Notes: generated by a model from the letters alone, not told the origin. DNA of 64,000 nucleotides from Piliocolobus tephrosceles (GCF_002776525.5 NC_045446.1:62426160-62490159), one strand, 5' to 3'; shown: positions 21,891 through 33,876, counted from the first letter of the stretch. Made by a program: numbers and translations.

Positions 21891-22246
21891 TAAATCAATC
21901 AGGATAGGTAGGGGAGAAAAAACCCTAAAACTGAAAGCAAATTGAAAAATTAACCCAACTGTATTTCAAATGAATAGCATAAACACACTGAAGGGGGAAA
22001 AAAGAACCCCAGTAACTCAGGAACCCAGTATTTTACTATGTACTCTCAGCCTTGGATAGACTAGTGGTGAGAATTGCAAACAAATCCTGACCTGAACTTT
22101 TAAGGAGGTTTGTTTTCTATAGTGGCATATGGGTAAAGCAGTTCTGAAGCTTTTTTAGATGTATTATAGGATTGAGCAAATGAGTAAATAAATAGATGTT
22201 ATCAACACTATTTGTAGCTAGAATTGTCACTAAGGAAGAAGGACAT

Positions 22247-22256
22247 NNNNNNNNNN
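22247..22256. other. Assembly gap (10 Ns)
   Basis: Ten unknown bases. Alignment with the duplicate copy suggests about 24 real bases are missing, so the gap length is probably a placeholder. Confidence 0.98.
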
Positions 22257-22284
22257 AGAAAGAACCCTGTCAGGATTAACTGGA

Positions 22285-22315
22285 ATGTGGGGCGGGTGGG
22301 GGGGTGGGTGGGCAG
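22285..22315 (+). repeat. G-rich run, possible G-quadruplex
   Basis: GGGGCGGGTGGGGGGGTGGG followed by TGGG. Four or more G3 runs with short loops; the same run is present in the duplicate at about 24148-24172. Confidence 0.7.
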
Positions 22316-22371
22316 TATTGGTGTTCTCAGGATTTCTAACATATGTATGTGCATAAGAAGAGCTTGTGCTT

Positions 22372-22482
22372 ACAGTCCCAGCTACACGGGAGGCTGAGAT
22401 GAGATCACTTGGGGCCAGGAGTTTGAGAGCAGCCTGGGCAACATAGTTAGATGCTGTTTCTTAAAACAAACAAAAACAAAAA
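22372..22482 (+). mobile_element. Alu monomer fragment
   Basis: Starts inside an Alu at CAGTCCCAGCTACACGGGAG and ends in CAAACAAAAACAAAAA. It abuts copy 1 of the direct duplication. Confidence 0.8.
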
Positions 22483-22915
22483 TCATCCTTGGTGTATTTA
22501 TGTTGTAAAGAAATAAGTAAACAACATAGAATATCCGTGTGCATATGTATATACATGTATGTGTATATTTTAATAGATATGTGTATTTACATGCGTGTAT
22601 ACCTATATAAATAGTTCTTGGCTTTGTCAACAGAGGAGCAATGAGCACACTTGATACACAGATTTCACTCTCTAGTACAATTATAAACAAAAAAAAATCC
22701 GAGGGCTCCTCAAGGAATAGCTGATTTCAGGGCAGCAGCAAGGGGGATACAAGATGAGCCTGAGACATTTCATTATGTAGAAAAATAAGAAAATGCTACA
22801 TATTAAAAAAAAAAAAAAGATGCAGGTGTGCCATACTGGCCAAATATGAGGCAATAGTAGCCCCAACATAACTAAGCCTATAATAAATTTTACAACATTA
22901 AAATGGTAAGTACCC

Positions 22916-23220
22916 GCCAGGCATGGTGGCTCACGCCTGTTATCCCAGCACTTTGGGAGGTTGAGGTGGGTGGATCACCTGAGGTCAGGAGTTCAAGACC
23001 AGTCTGGCCAACATGGTGAAACCCCGTCTCTACTAAAAATACAAAAAAAAATTAGCTGGGCGTGGTGGCGGGAGCCTGTAATCCCAGCTACTCTGGAGGC
23101 TAAGGCAGGAGAATCACTTGAACCTGGGAGGCGGAGCTTGCAGTGAGCAGAGATGGCGCCACTGCACTCCAGCCTGGGTGACAGAGCGAGACTCCATCTC
23201 AAAAAAAAAAAAAAAAAAAA
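22916..23220 (+). mobile_element. Alu (S-like), full length
   Basis: GCCAGGCATGGTGGCTCACG through CACTCCAGCCTGGGTGACAG and a 20-base A tail. Confidence 0.95.
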
Positions 23221-23221
23221 G

Positions 23222-23470
23222 TATCTCCTCACAGCCTGGACAACATAGCAAGACTCTGTCTCTAAACAATTTTTTAAAAAAAAACTCAGCTGGGGGGGCA
23301 AGGTGGCTTATGCCTGTAACTCCAGCTACGTGGGAGCCTGAGGTGGGAGGATCATTTGAGCCCAGGAATTAGATTGGAGTATGCTGTAATTGTGTCACTG
23401 CACTCCAGCTTGGGTGGTACAACAAGACCCTATTTTGGTAGAACAAGACCCTATTTTGAAAACCAAAAGC
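23222..23470 (+). mobile_element. Alu (J-like), rearranged
   Basis: Diverged plus Alu starting within the left monomer. Near its end the phrase AACAAGACCCTATTTTG occurs twice in tandem. Confidence 0.8.
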
Positions 23471-23664
23471 TATCTCTTTACAGAGTGCTAACTAACGTCA
23501 AAGGAAAAGATCGTAACAATACAGTGGAGAAACTGGACAATTCTTTGATTGGAGATGGGGTGAGAGTAGACTTTTCTCTGAAAATTCTTGTGAATTTTGT
23601 ACTATGTACAAGCATTAACTATTCAAAAAGAGGATTAAAAATAAAGCATTTATAAAATATCTCC

Positions 23665-24437
23665 GAGAGTGTGATACACAGAATAACTCCCCCACCCCCG
23701 CCCAAGATGTCCACGAACCCTGGAACCTGTGAATATGTTAGAGGAATATGAAGGTTGCAGATAGAATTAATGTTGCTAATTAGCTGACTTTGAGATGGGG
23801 AGATTACTCTGGACTATCTGAGTGGGCCCAATATAATCACAAAGGTTTCTAGAAGTAAAAGAGGAAGGCAGAAGAGCCAGTGTCAGAGTGAGGAAATGTG
23901 AGAAAGATTTAACCGGTCATTGCTGGCTTTGAGGATGGATGGCAACTTTAAGGAGGTTTGTTTTCTATAGTGGCATATGGGTAAAGCAGTTCTGAAGCTT
24001 TTTTAGATGTATTATAGGATTGAGCAAATGAGTAAATAAATAAATGTATCAACACTATTTGTAGCTAGAATTGTCACTAAGGAAGAAGGACATACAAATA
24101 TGAAATGTGTGAAGACAAGAAAGAACCCTGTCAGGATTAACTGGAATGTGGGGCGGGTGGGGGGCGGGTGGGCAGTATTGGTGTTCTCAGGATTTCTAAC
24201 ATATGTATGTGCATAGAATGTGGGCACAGACATAGAATGTGGGCAGCCACTAGAAGCTGGGAAGACAGGAATGATTCTCTCCTGGAGTCTCCAGAAAGGA
24301 AGACAGCTCTGCCAACACCATTTTCAGTCCAGCAAAACCCATTTCAGACTTCTCTCCAGAACTGTAAGATAAATGCGAGTTGTTTTAAGCTACTAAGTTT
24401 TTGATAACTTGTTACAGCAGCAATAGGGATGATACAT
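23665..24437 (+). mobile_element. MLT1-type LTR (ERVL-MaLR) split by the duplicated block
   Basis: LTR phrases run in order: ACCCTGGAACCTGTGAATAT, GCTAATTAGCTGACTTTGAG, CTCTGGACTATCTGAGTGGG, CATTGCTGGCTTTGAGGATG. Then comes a foreign block (23945 to about 24230), after which the LTR resumes: AGAAGCTGGGAAGACAGGAA, CCAGAACTGTAAGATAAATG, TGTTTTAAGCTACTAAG. Only the LTR is seen, with no internal viral genes. Confidence 0.75.
23945..24215 (+). repeat. Interspersed direct duplication, copy 2 (inside MLT1 LTR)
   Basis: A 271-bp copy of 22097-22355, inserted where the LTR should be continuous. It is followed by a short doubled word AGAATGTGGGCA. Copy 2 is therefore more likely the derived one. Confidence 0.85.
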
Positions 24438-24779
24438 GAGAAGAGTTAGGTGGTTGCCTCTGAGGAGGACCAGGGCTATGAAAGGGAGACTTCCTTTCTA
24501 CTACATGTCTTCTGGTACTACTCTAAATTTTTATCTTGTGCAATTTTTAAAGTAAAAGTCACAATGGTCACTAAACAAACACACAAACAACAGACAATCA
24601 CTTCAGGAGCTCTCTATGGACTACAAAACTAAGTACAAGTCCTCTGTCTCTTCCCCCAAGTTCCTCCACACCCATCTCCCTATCCCTTAATCCAGCACAT
24701 GGCCAGTTTCCTCCAGGTCTCTAAATAATACACAGTATTTGTGGATCCTGGCTCCTGTGGATAGCTCCTGTTGCTGCCT

Positions 24780-25110
24780 CGCCTGAAAAGCTTCCTTCCT
24801 TCTCTCTCTGTTTGAATTTTACCTGTCCTTCTGGGTCTGGCTCTGGTCCCACCTCCTCCATTAAGCCTTCTATAATGCCACACTGGTCTCTCTCCTCCTC
24901 ATTCTCCATGACAGCTGTTAGTTCTGGCCCTTGCTTATGCTTAATTGAAAGTCCTGTTATCTACTGTCCTGCACTGTTCTCAGTGTGGTTTGCATATGGG
25001 CATTTTCACCAAATTATCACTCTACAGGGTGTAGTCTCAAGGAAGTGCCTATATCTTTTTCTCTCTTATTTCCTGACATGCCTAGTACCCATTATTCAAC
25101 AAATGTTTGC
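24780..25110 (+). mobile_element. L2-like fragment
   Basis: Phrases ACCTCCTCCATTAAGCCTTC, TATAATGCCACACTGGTC and TATTTCCTGACATGCCTAGT, in L2 tail order. Diverged. Confidence 0.5.
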
Positions 25111-25280
25111 TAGGCACCTATCATGTGCTAAGGACAGTGCAAGGTGCTGGGAACACAGTACCTCAGATCCAGATCCTACCTTCTGTGAACCCACTGTTAA
25201 GTGAAGGAGATATATATTAATGAAATAACTATAGAACTATATGTTCTGGTAAGAGTGATAAAACATACAGGATGCTTTAA
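25085..25280 (+). mobile_element. Ancient interspersed repeat, family not named
   Basis: Starts ATTCAACAAATGTTTGCTAG, GCACCTATCATGTGCTAAGG, GGTGCTGGGAACACAGTACC. The same type recurs at 34380, 35365, 37955 and 57260. Confidence 0.5.
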
Positions 25281-25399
25281 GAACATGTATCAGAGGAACC
25301 AAGAACAGGGATGATGGTGGTTAGTTGTAAGAAAATAATTAATAGTTGCTGAATAAATACAAATACTTAGACAATTAGATCAGTGGGCAAGTATTCAGA

Positions 25400-25585
25400 A
25401 TCACAAAATATTACAGTGAAAGAAAGTCTCAGATTGTAGTCCAATTATATTATTTTACAGATGGGGAAACTGAAGCTTAGGTTGGGGGAAGGACTTGCTT
25501 GATAGCAAGGCAGAGTTAGTGCCAGAACCACGTGCCAGGTCCCTTGACCCCCAGTTAGCACTTTACCACACAGGCTTCTATTACT
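25400..25585 (-). mobile_element. MIR fragment
   Basis: Reverse MIR: TTTTACAGATGGGGAAACTG, AAGCTTAGGTTGGGGGAAGG, AGAGTTAGTGCCAGAACCAC. Confidence 0.75.
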
Positions 25586-26574
25586 TCAAAGGGGGTCCCT
25601 GAAGGATTTCTCAAGTGGCAAGCTCCTTTCTTCGGCTACATTTAAATAATACTCATTTCCAAAATGCAGGAAGGAGTCTGTGGTCCAAACCTATAGAGAA
25701 CATCCCTGCTGTGTTCTTCCTTGGATACTGCCTGGCTTCTGTATCGAGGAAGACAGCACATGAATGCTAGAAGCGAACTCCTTTTGGGAAGGGAAACTTG
25801 GTTCTGGTCATTCCCAGTCTCAGCCTTGGAAGGGGTTTTTGCTGCTATTTTGCAGGTCCTGACTTTCTCCTTTCTTAAAGCTGCAGTGTGGTCCTTTATC
25901 TGTGCATTCTGCCCAATAGCACGTGTGCTGGAGGGGGCATGAGTGGGCTGGCAAAGGGCAGCTGGAAAATCTGATTCTGACTCAGCGCTGTTTCCAGGCT
26001 CAGTGCAGGTGGAGGAGAGTGTAGGACATGGAACAGACCTAGCCCAGCCGATGTTGACCTCTCCCTCACCCAAGGGAGCCTTGGCCTCCAGCTGCCACTA
26101 CTGGCGGTGATGAGGTCATGCCGGATACCAGCCAGGCTCATATGAGGACTGCTTGGAGCCGATTAAAGCCTTGATGAAATGCGGGGGCCTGGATGGCAAG
26201 TGGCTCTGGACAGCATGGGCTCTGGTGACCAGGCTCATCTCCAGCTCAACTATGCAGTGGCTCCTTGATGTCCACAGGAGCCAGGATACAGAAATACTTT
26301 TCCCTGGGGTGAGCAAGGACAGTTCCTCATTCTATACTGGGTAAGGGGCTAAGGATAGGATTCAGGTCACTGAGGGCCCCCTGTAGGCCTGGTCTTCCAC
26401 ATGGGCTACAAATACAACACCACAGAACTCCTCCACTCCCCAAAATGCCCCGGACTAGACTGCCGGATCCCTTTGGATGACTGACTAATGGCCATCCCTC
26501 TCCACAGGATTTTCTCAAGCTAAATCACAGCCTAACACCCACATTTTGAGTCTCAATGTAAATGCCATATGCTC

Positions 26575-26785
26575 AGGGAAGACTACCTCCATTCTTCTTC
26601 AGACTAGATTAGGTCTCATTATGCTCTTATAGTACCCTCTATTCTTCCTTAATAATACTTTTATTATTAGCTATCAATTTAGCTAATAATCAGCTGGTAA
26701 TTTTGTAACTATTTGCCTAACATCTATATTGTACCAGACTTTTAAGCTTTACAAGGATGCAATAAATATTTGTTAAAATAATAAC
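26575..26785 (+). mobile_element. L2-like fragment
   Basis: Diverged L2 tail: CTAGATTAGGTCTCATTATG, CCAGACTTTTAAGCTTTACA, ATGCAATAAATATTTGTTAA. Confidence 0.5.
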
Positions 26786-27004
26786 AGGAAATCAATAAAA
26801 AGGAAGGGAAGAGAGAGGTTTACAGATTTTTAAATGATATTCTTTAAAAGGAAACTGTTTATACAACAGAGGGGCTCATCTCCTCTACCACACTAGCTGT
26901 GGGGTCGCTCCGGTCCTCCTGGCTTTCCAGCCTGCTTTCAGGCAACAAGTCAGACATCCAAGACAAGATTTTCTGGTTCTGAGAAGCATGGAGGATTTTT
27001 TTCT

Positions 27005-27225
27005 TCTTTTCTTTTTTAATAGCTTTACTGAGATGTAATTTACATACCATAAAGTTCACCCATTTAAAGTATACAATTTAGAGGAGGTTTCTCGTATACT
27101 TAGAGAGTTGTGCACCATCACCATAATCTAATTTTAGAATATTTTCATCATCTCCAAAAGAAACCTTGTACCCATTAGCAATCTCTCCCCATCCCTCCCC
27201 CAGATAACTGCTAACATTGAGGGCC
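27005..27225 (-). mobile_element. Old L1 (L1M) 3' UTR fragment
   Basis: Reverse L1M 3' end: TTTACATACCATAAAGTTCA, GAGAGTTGTGCACCATCACC, CATCATCTCCAAAAGAAACC, ACCCATTAGCAATCTCTCCC. Confidence 0.75.
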
Positions 27226-27735
27226 TTTAACATTTGAATCCAAACAAGAAGAAGAAACCTTTAGTATTCAATCACCTGACAAAATTTCTTCATTTTATAG
27301 AGGAAAAAAGTGATGTTAGAGAAGGGCCATGTTAGAGAAGGGTGAGATGTAGCAGAACTGGGGTGGATCACAGTCCCTGATGTCTACATCATAATGGCAG
27401 TGCTCTGACCTCTCCGTCACACAGTGTGACTATATGTGCGTCAGAATGTCTTTAGTACTGGACTTTAAGCTAGTTGAGGGCAGAGGCTCTATTTTGCTCA
27501 TTTGTCTCCCCTTTCTGCCCGGGAGTACCAGCAGAGCAGTGACGTTTTAAGGGTGGTCTGTGTATTGGTGCCAGAGAGTGAACTTTGCCGCCAGTTTTTG
27601 ATGGGATAAATACAAACAGTAAGTATCTGGAAATTTTTATAGCAACTAGTTAGAGTACTTTTATGCCTACAGAAATTAATGACAAATTTGGGGCTATATT
27701 TTGCATGCCTTTAAAAATATAATTTTTCTTTTCCT

Positions 27736-28022
27736 TTTTGAATCGGAGTTTTGCTCTTGTTGCCCAGGCTGGAGTGCAATGGCATGATCTCGGCTCACTG
27801 CAACCTCCACCTCTCAGGTTCAAGTGATTCTCCTGCCTCAGCCTCTCAAGTAGCTGGGATTACAGGCACCTGCTATCATGCCTGGCTAATTTTTGTATTT
27901 TTAGTAGAGACGCGGTTTCACCATGTTGGCCAGGCTGGTCTTGAACTCCTGACCTCAGGTGATCCACCCACCTCAGCCTCCCAAAGTGCTGGGATTACAG
28001 ACATGAGACAGTGCGCCCAGCC
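27736..28022 (-). mobile_element. Alu (S-like)
   Basis: Reverse Alu, GGAGTTTTGCTCTTGTTGCC to GAGACAGTGCGCCCAGCC. Confidence 0.95.
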
Positions 28023-28034
28023 TCCCCTCATTTT

Positions 28035-28440
28035 TTAAAACCTGTTTCAAGTGTAACATATAAAGAAAAGCACAAAAAGTACATAAAGATACAACTCAAT
28101 TTTCACAAAATGGACACACCCACATAACCAGCATCTACATAAAGAAATAACATTACAACATCCCAGAGATCCCCTCATGGCCTCTCCCAGTCACTACCCA
28201 CAGTCTCAAGGTTAAGCACTACCTTGACTTCTTATGCCATTGATTAGTTTTCTCTATTTTGGACTTTAAATGCAGGCATACAGTAAGCACTCATTCTATG
28301 TTTGGCTTGTGACCTGATGTGAGTTTGTGCTATAGTACAGAGCAAGAGTTCACTCAATCCCATTATATATTATTCCATTGTGTGACCATCCCACAATTTA
28401 TTCATCCATTCAGCTACTGATAAACATTTTAGAAATGCCT
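28035..28440 (-). mobile_element. Old L1 (L1M/HAL1-like) fragment
   Basis: Reverse L1-like words: ACAACTCAATTTTCACAAAA, CCCACATAACCAGCATCTAC, ATATTATTCCATTGTGTGAC, TTATTCATCCATTCAGCTAC. Confidence 0.6.
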
Positions 28441-28539
28441 AAATCATCTTTCACATTAAACATAAAGCCTATCCTAGTCCTCGTCTATATCTTAATGATT
28501 TTTCCATTGCAGGATAAGTCCAGTCTTCTCAGCATAGCT

Positions 28540-28990
28540 TACATTAGTGACCTTCAATATCAGCTCCAGCTTTCTTGCCCTCTGATACCCTCCAGCTCTT
28601 CTGAACTACCCGCAATATTCTGAGTAAAGTATGCTGCTTCACACTCCATGCCTTTGAACACGCTGCTCCCTCCGCCTTCCTACCTCATCCACCTGTACAC
28701 TTGCATTCATCCCTCAAGACTTGGTGTGAACACCATCTCCTACATCATGCTTTCCCTGCCCTCTTAAAGATTTAAAAGGTCTTTTCTTTGTGATCTCACA
28801 GCACCTTCTACAGATCTCCATTAATACACCAGATAGCAATTCTTGGTTAAAATGTCTGGTTTTCTCACCGAACTGTGAGTTACTTAAGTGCAAAAATCAT
28901 GTCTGGATCATCTTTGTTTCCTTGGCGCCTAGGGCAGGGCTTGTGGCAGCAGAGATGCTCAGTAAGTGCTTGGTAAGTGAAGAATGCTGG
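28540..28990 (+). mobile_element. L2 fragment
   Basis: L2 order: TCCCTCAAGACTTGGTGTGA, GCTTTCCCTGCCCTCTTAAA, CGAACTGTGAGTTACTTAAG, ATGCTCAGTAAGTGCTTGG. Confidence 0.7.
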
Positions 28991-30124
28991 AGCTGGAAGG
29001 CGTCCTTGGGATCTGCTATCCTAACTTCTTTATTTTACTGAGGAGGAGAAAGGATATGCCTAAAGGTGAAAGGATTTATTGGTGGCAGAGCCAGAACATC
29101 TGATACTTCACCCAGTGCTCATTCCCCTTCTCTGTATTGCTGGAGGGAATCAGAGTGTGGAGCTTCAACAGAGGACAGACAGCCTGAGGCAGAGCTGATT
29201 CCCTCCACATCAGGCAGTGCCACCAGATGGACAGACAGTGAAGTGGAACAAGAAGTGGAACTCTAAGTTTTGGGTCCTGACAACAAGCCAAGAGGCTGTT
29301 AAAGGTGATGGCCCCACTGGAAAGGATCTTTGCCTCAGGCAGGGATGGTGGGGAATTTAAGGACTCATTTGATGACGGCTGGTTAACACTGATAATTGAG
29401 GACAGACTTGGAGATAGGGGCAAGGAGGATTCACTAAAGTAGGTGTGAAGGAGGCTGAGAGAGGCCCCAGGGGAAGTATTAGGTTTCATTAAAGCCCAAG
29501 TGTTTCTGAAATGAGAGCACCAGTGACTGAAAAGGAAGTGGTATTATGACTATAAGGAGAAGGAAGGTAGCCAGGAGGAGGTGGCTCATAAGTGAAGCTC
29601 TAAAAAGTCAGACACATTAGGAAATTAAGAGTTGGGGAAGGGGATCAGCAAAGAGTAGACCAAAAAGTAAAGCACCACAATTCCCAAAAGAAAACCTACG
29701 GTGGTTTTGGAGATTTATCAGTGCATCCAATCCCAAAACATACTAAACCACATGCAGGGCATTGTAGCAAAGGAGATGGAGACAAAAAAAGACACAGGCC
29801 TGGCCTTCATCTACCTTGGTCTAGTAAGTGAGACTGGACCCAAATCCAGGGAACAGGAAAGATTTCAGAAGGAAGGTGGCATGAGGCTGGGGACTGACTG
29901 GTAAAAAGAATTCCACCAGCATGAGAAATGGTCTTAAAGGGAAAAGAGAGGCCGAACGAACTGCGAGAATAAAGGCACCAAGGTGGGAACACAGTGTAGC
30001 TGGAGTATTAGGGCTCCAATAGGGGGAAAAGGTAGGCGAGGGTCAGACTAGAGCAACTCCAAAACCAGTTAAAAACATTAGTATGGTTAGGATTTTTTTT
30101 TTTTAAACGAGTGAGCACTGAGTG

Positions 30125-30355
30125 TTTCTAAAGTTAATAATAACAGAGACTATACAAAAAGTACCTACTCTGTAGAAGTACGTATGTCCTAATCCTTACA
30201 AATCCTTAGGAGGTAGGTGGCAACACCCCCATTTCCAGATGAGGAAAAAGAACTTCAGAACAGTCAGTAATTTGCCCTAGATCACATAGCTATTAAACGG
30301 CAGGGCTGGTCCCAAGATCCTGACTCCAATATTCACGCCCTTCCCTTGCAACCTC
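30125..30355 (-). mobile_element. MIR
   Basis: Reverse MIR: AATCCTTAGGAGGTAGGTGG, CCCCATTTCCAGATGAGGAA, TGCCCTAGATCACATAGCTA. Confidence 0.75.
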
Positions 30356-30919
30356 TCTTAGCTGGGGGTTCTCCTTTGAAGCATATACAAAAAAATATTT
30401 GACTCGTGATTTTCTCAATGCTTCCAAAGGTGTATATATATAGCTAGTACCATTTTAGATGCCTGGAAGAGACGTTAATTCCTGTGTACAATGGATGCCT
30501 TGGAGAATGAGGGCTCAATTCTCTGGAAGAATCTTGGTCAAGAAAAACTGCCATGATTACAGATATGTTTTAGGAAGATGGATCTGCCAGTGGGATCACA
30601 GTCCTGAAAGGACCTGGTTGCCAAAGCAACTTAATGGTCCTGGAAATATCAAGATGAGTCATCTTCAGGAACTTGAAGTATGAGACTCCAGCCACCTTCC
30701 CTGATCACTCCTCTTTCTAGTCCTACTGCCTCTTCCCCATCTTCCTCCCTCCCTCCAACCACACCTGCATTCAAGTGCTGAAGCAGAGCCTTCCTGCTGA
30801 TAAGCCATCAACACAGGCAAAAGCAGCATCTTCCACGGTAAAAAAAAAAAAAAAAACAGGTCTCTGTACTTTTCTGTGGTGGTTGAGAGTAGAAGACTGG
30901 CACTAGTTAACTCAAAACC

Positions 30920-31130
30920 CTTCTGGAGAACTCTAGCAAACTCCCATTATCCTTCCTGATAAGGCTTAAGCACGCCCTCCTCTGGGAAGCTTTCTGTAAC
31001 TGATTCCACCTCTCTGATTACCAGAATACAGCATTTCCCCCTGTTCGTCCCCAGAGTCCCTTGTCCAGTCACCTGTCAGAGCACCTACCCCATTATCATG
31101 GCCTGTTTCCACATCTGTCTCCTCTGACAG
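30920..31130 (+). mobile_element. L2 fragment
   Basis: L2 phrases CTCTGGGAAGCTTTCTGTAA, CTGATTCCACCTCTCTGATT and AGTCACCTGTCAGAGCACCT. Confidence 0.6.
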
Positions 31131-31139
31131 TGTGAGAGC

Positions 31140-31510
31140 CTCTCAGGGTCAGTGACAGTTTGCTTGATCTGTCTTGGGATTCCCTGAGGCCCATGGTCTC
31201 AGAGATGGCAAGTGTCTTGCCGAGGGTCACTTGACAGGGCTGAGATTTAAACCCAGGTCTGACTTCAAAGCTTGTTTCCTTTTCACTATGCCACAGCGTC
31301 TCCTGAAAATGAGGCGATGTTAAGCAGTCTGTGCTAAGCTGTACAACGCTATACACGTTTGGAGGAGGAAGTATCAGAGTAGACCAGACGACCAAGAAAG
31401 GCTTCCTAAGAGAGGGAGGCCTTGAAGAGTCTGAGGATTCAGATAAGAAAAGAGGGAACATGATGGCACTTTAGGCAGGATAGGAATGTTGTAGGTAGAG
31501 ACAGAATTAA
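31140..31510 (-). mobile_element. MIR-like words and ancient repeat, uncertain
   Basis: GTCTTGCCGAGGGTCACTTG and TTAAACCCAGGTCTGACTTC resemble reverse MIR. The part after 31300 (AGAAAGGCTTCCTAAGAGAG) resembles the same unnamed ancient repeat seen at 17655. Confidence 0.4.
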
Positions 31511-31604
31511 GAGGCCTTAAGGTAGGAGTAAAGGTTCCCTATTGGGGAGGAATGGAATTACAGCTGCCAGAATGAGAGTTGGAGTTCTTTACACATGTCA
31601 CAAC

Positions 31605-31850
31605 GATAACTACTTATAACAGGGCACCTACCATGTGCCTGCCAGGAGCTTTCATAAAAAATACCACCAATCCTCATGCTATCCTTGTGAAACAGGTGTT
31701 ATTTTAGATGTACGAAAACTGAGGCTTAGAGAATTAAGGAAACATGTCCAAGGCAACACAGCTAATAGGTGGGGGACCTGGGATTCAAACGTGGGTTGGC
31801 CTGATTCTGAAGCCTAAGGTTCCTTTTCTGTTACTCCATGCCACCTTCTA
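31605..31850 (-). mobile_element. MIR
   Basis: Reverse MIR: CACCTACCATGTGCCTGCCA, TACGAAAACTGAGGCTTAGA, CCAAGGCAACACAGCTAATA, CTGGGATTCAAACGTGGGTT. Confidence 0.8.
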
Positions 31851-32139
31851 ATGGGCCAGAGAGCTTTCCACATTATCAGCCTGATGCTTCTGTCTGAACC
31901 TCCTCCCAGCTCAAATGGGGACTTCTGGTCAGACAGCAAGAGCAGCTGACTCTTCTAGCTCTAACCCTCTAAGGTCTGGGGACCCTAAATCCTAGAGGAC
32001 TAAGTAATTTAACTCTTCTGTGTGGGCCCTGTGAGCACAGGCTGGCCTCTGTATTTAGGCCTGCTTTGGATCTCACAGAATCTCCCTTTAGTTACTGCAG
32101 CAAAGCTGGTGGCAAGCACAGCCTAAGAAAACCAGATGG

Positions 32140-32439
32140 GGCTGGGCGCGGTGGCTCATGCCTGTAATCCCAGCACTTTGGGAGGCCCAGGCGGGAGGAT
32201 CACCTGAGGTTGGGAGTTTGAGACCCAGCCTGACCAACATGGAGAAACCCCACATCCACTAAAAAACACAAAATTAGCTGGGTGTGGTGGCACACGCCTG
32301 TAATCCCAGCTACTTGGGAGGTTGGAGGTAAGAGAATTGCTTGAAGGTGGAGGTTGCAGTGAGCTGAGATCGTGCCACCGCACTCCAGCCTGGGCAATAA
32401 CAGCAAAACTCTGTCTCAAAAAAAAAAAAAAAAAAAAAA
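32140..32439 (+). mobile_element. Alu (S-like)
   Basis: GGCTGGGCGCGGTGGCTCAT through CCGCACTCCAGCCTGGGCAA and an A tail. CCAGATGGG occurs on both flanks as a likely target duplication. Confidence 0.95.
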
Positions 32440-33569
32440 GGCCAGCCAGATGGGCAGGAAGGTAGGCTCCCTTGCCTTTCCTGAAACCTTTTGGAGAGGG
32501 TCAGGTGAGGTCAAAAGACTCTGGAAATATTACTGGCAACAGCCCCTAGAATGATAGAGTAGGATCCTGCCTCTCGGTTGGCTGGTCACACACACAGGCA
32601 GACCAAAGGAGGTCAGGGGGAAGGGAGGTCAGAAGTTGGCAGCCTGCCGGCCCTGAGTGACGGCAACTTGTTCAGGGTTGGGAGGGAGAAATAGTGGGTT
32701 AACGGTTTTGGCCCTTGAGGCTGGGAGGCTAGGGCAGGGGGTGTAAATGGATGCTGGCTAAAAAGGCAGGTGGGAGAAATGTAAAGGTGGGGGCTAAGGG
32801 CATCTGTTCCAAGTCAACAGGCAGGAACCATGGCCCTGGAATGGCTCAAAGGGCCAGCCTTGGCCTGGGGGGTGAGGACAGAGGGAGTTTCATAAAAGGC
32901 CCTCGTCTTTTCATTTCAAAGGTGTTCGATCTAGAAGGCTAGGAAGAGGGGCTCCTTATAAAGTGAATTCTCTGTCTGGGGGTTGGGGGAAGCAGAGAAT
33001 GTAAACTACTGGACAATAGCTGGGAGTATTGACTGATTTTAAGGCACGGCAGAGAGAATGTCCTTGGTGAACACTCCAAATCTTAGCTATAAATGTCTTG
33101 CCACAGAGCTTTCCAACGGACAAAGGAAGAAGCATTCTGCTTGGGGACGTTTTCTAAGTCTCTGCTTCTGAGAGCAGCAAGTTCTCGCTGCAGAAGCATC
33201 AGTCATCCCAAGCACTGCTGCCACATCCACAAGTGGTCCTGCCCTTCAGTGGCTGTGCCCCAGACCAAAGCATATTCTGGCTGCTCTGGGGCAGGTCCCT
33301 TGTAGGCTTGGGGATACAGGCCAGGCCTGGGTTTTAAGCTAGCATGGCTGTGGCTGACAGAAAGTGGCAAGATTATATGTTCCTGGGAAGTCCCCAGAAG
33401 CCAATCAGAAGATGATCTGGGGATGCTGGGCCTGCGGAGGCAAAAGCTCTGGGACTAAAAGAACTTTCTTTGAAGACTGGTATTTGGAAAAGTGATTAGG
33501 TAGCAAAAGACAGCAGAAGACATAAGTTATAAAGAAGACTACAGCTCATTAAAAAGATGTTTCAACCAC

Positions 33570-33842
33570 GCCGGGCGCAGTGGCTCACGCCTGTAAACCC
33601 AGCACTTTGGGAGGCTGAGGTGGGTGGATCACCTGAGGTTGGGAGTTCAAGACCAACGTGGAGAAACCCTGTCTCTACTAAAAATACAAAATTAGCCAAG
33701 TGTGGTGGCACATGCCTGTAATCCCAGCTACTTGGGAGACTGAGGTAGGAGAATTGCTTGAACCCGGGAGGCGGAGGTTGTGGTGAGCCGAGATTGTGCC
33801 ATTGCACTCCAGCCTGGGCAACAAAAGCAAAACTCCATGTCT

Positions 33843-33874
<32 letters not shown>
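33570..33874 (+). mobile_element. Alu (S-like) with 17-bp target duplication
   Basis: Head at CCGGGCGCAGTGGCTCACGC and a long pure A tail. AAAAGATGTTTCAACCA is repeated at 33552-33568 and 33871-33887. Confidence 0.95.

Positions 33875-33876
<2 letters not shown>

Larger units (their letters stand above)
22097..22355 (+). repeat. Interspersed direct duplication, copy 1 (contains N gap)
   Basis: About 98% identical, outside the gap, to 23945-24215. The run of 10 Ns stands where copy 2 has 24 bases. Small indels and a few substitutions distinguish the copies. Confidence 0.9.

Noticed and set aside
24812..25204. 130-codon plus-strand open frame
   Set aside because: Lies over L2-like and other ancient repeat sequence, with no recognisable protein features.
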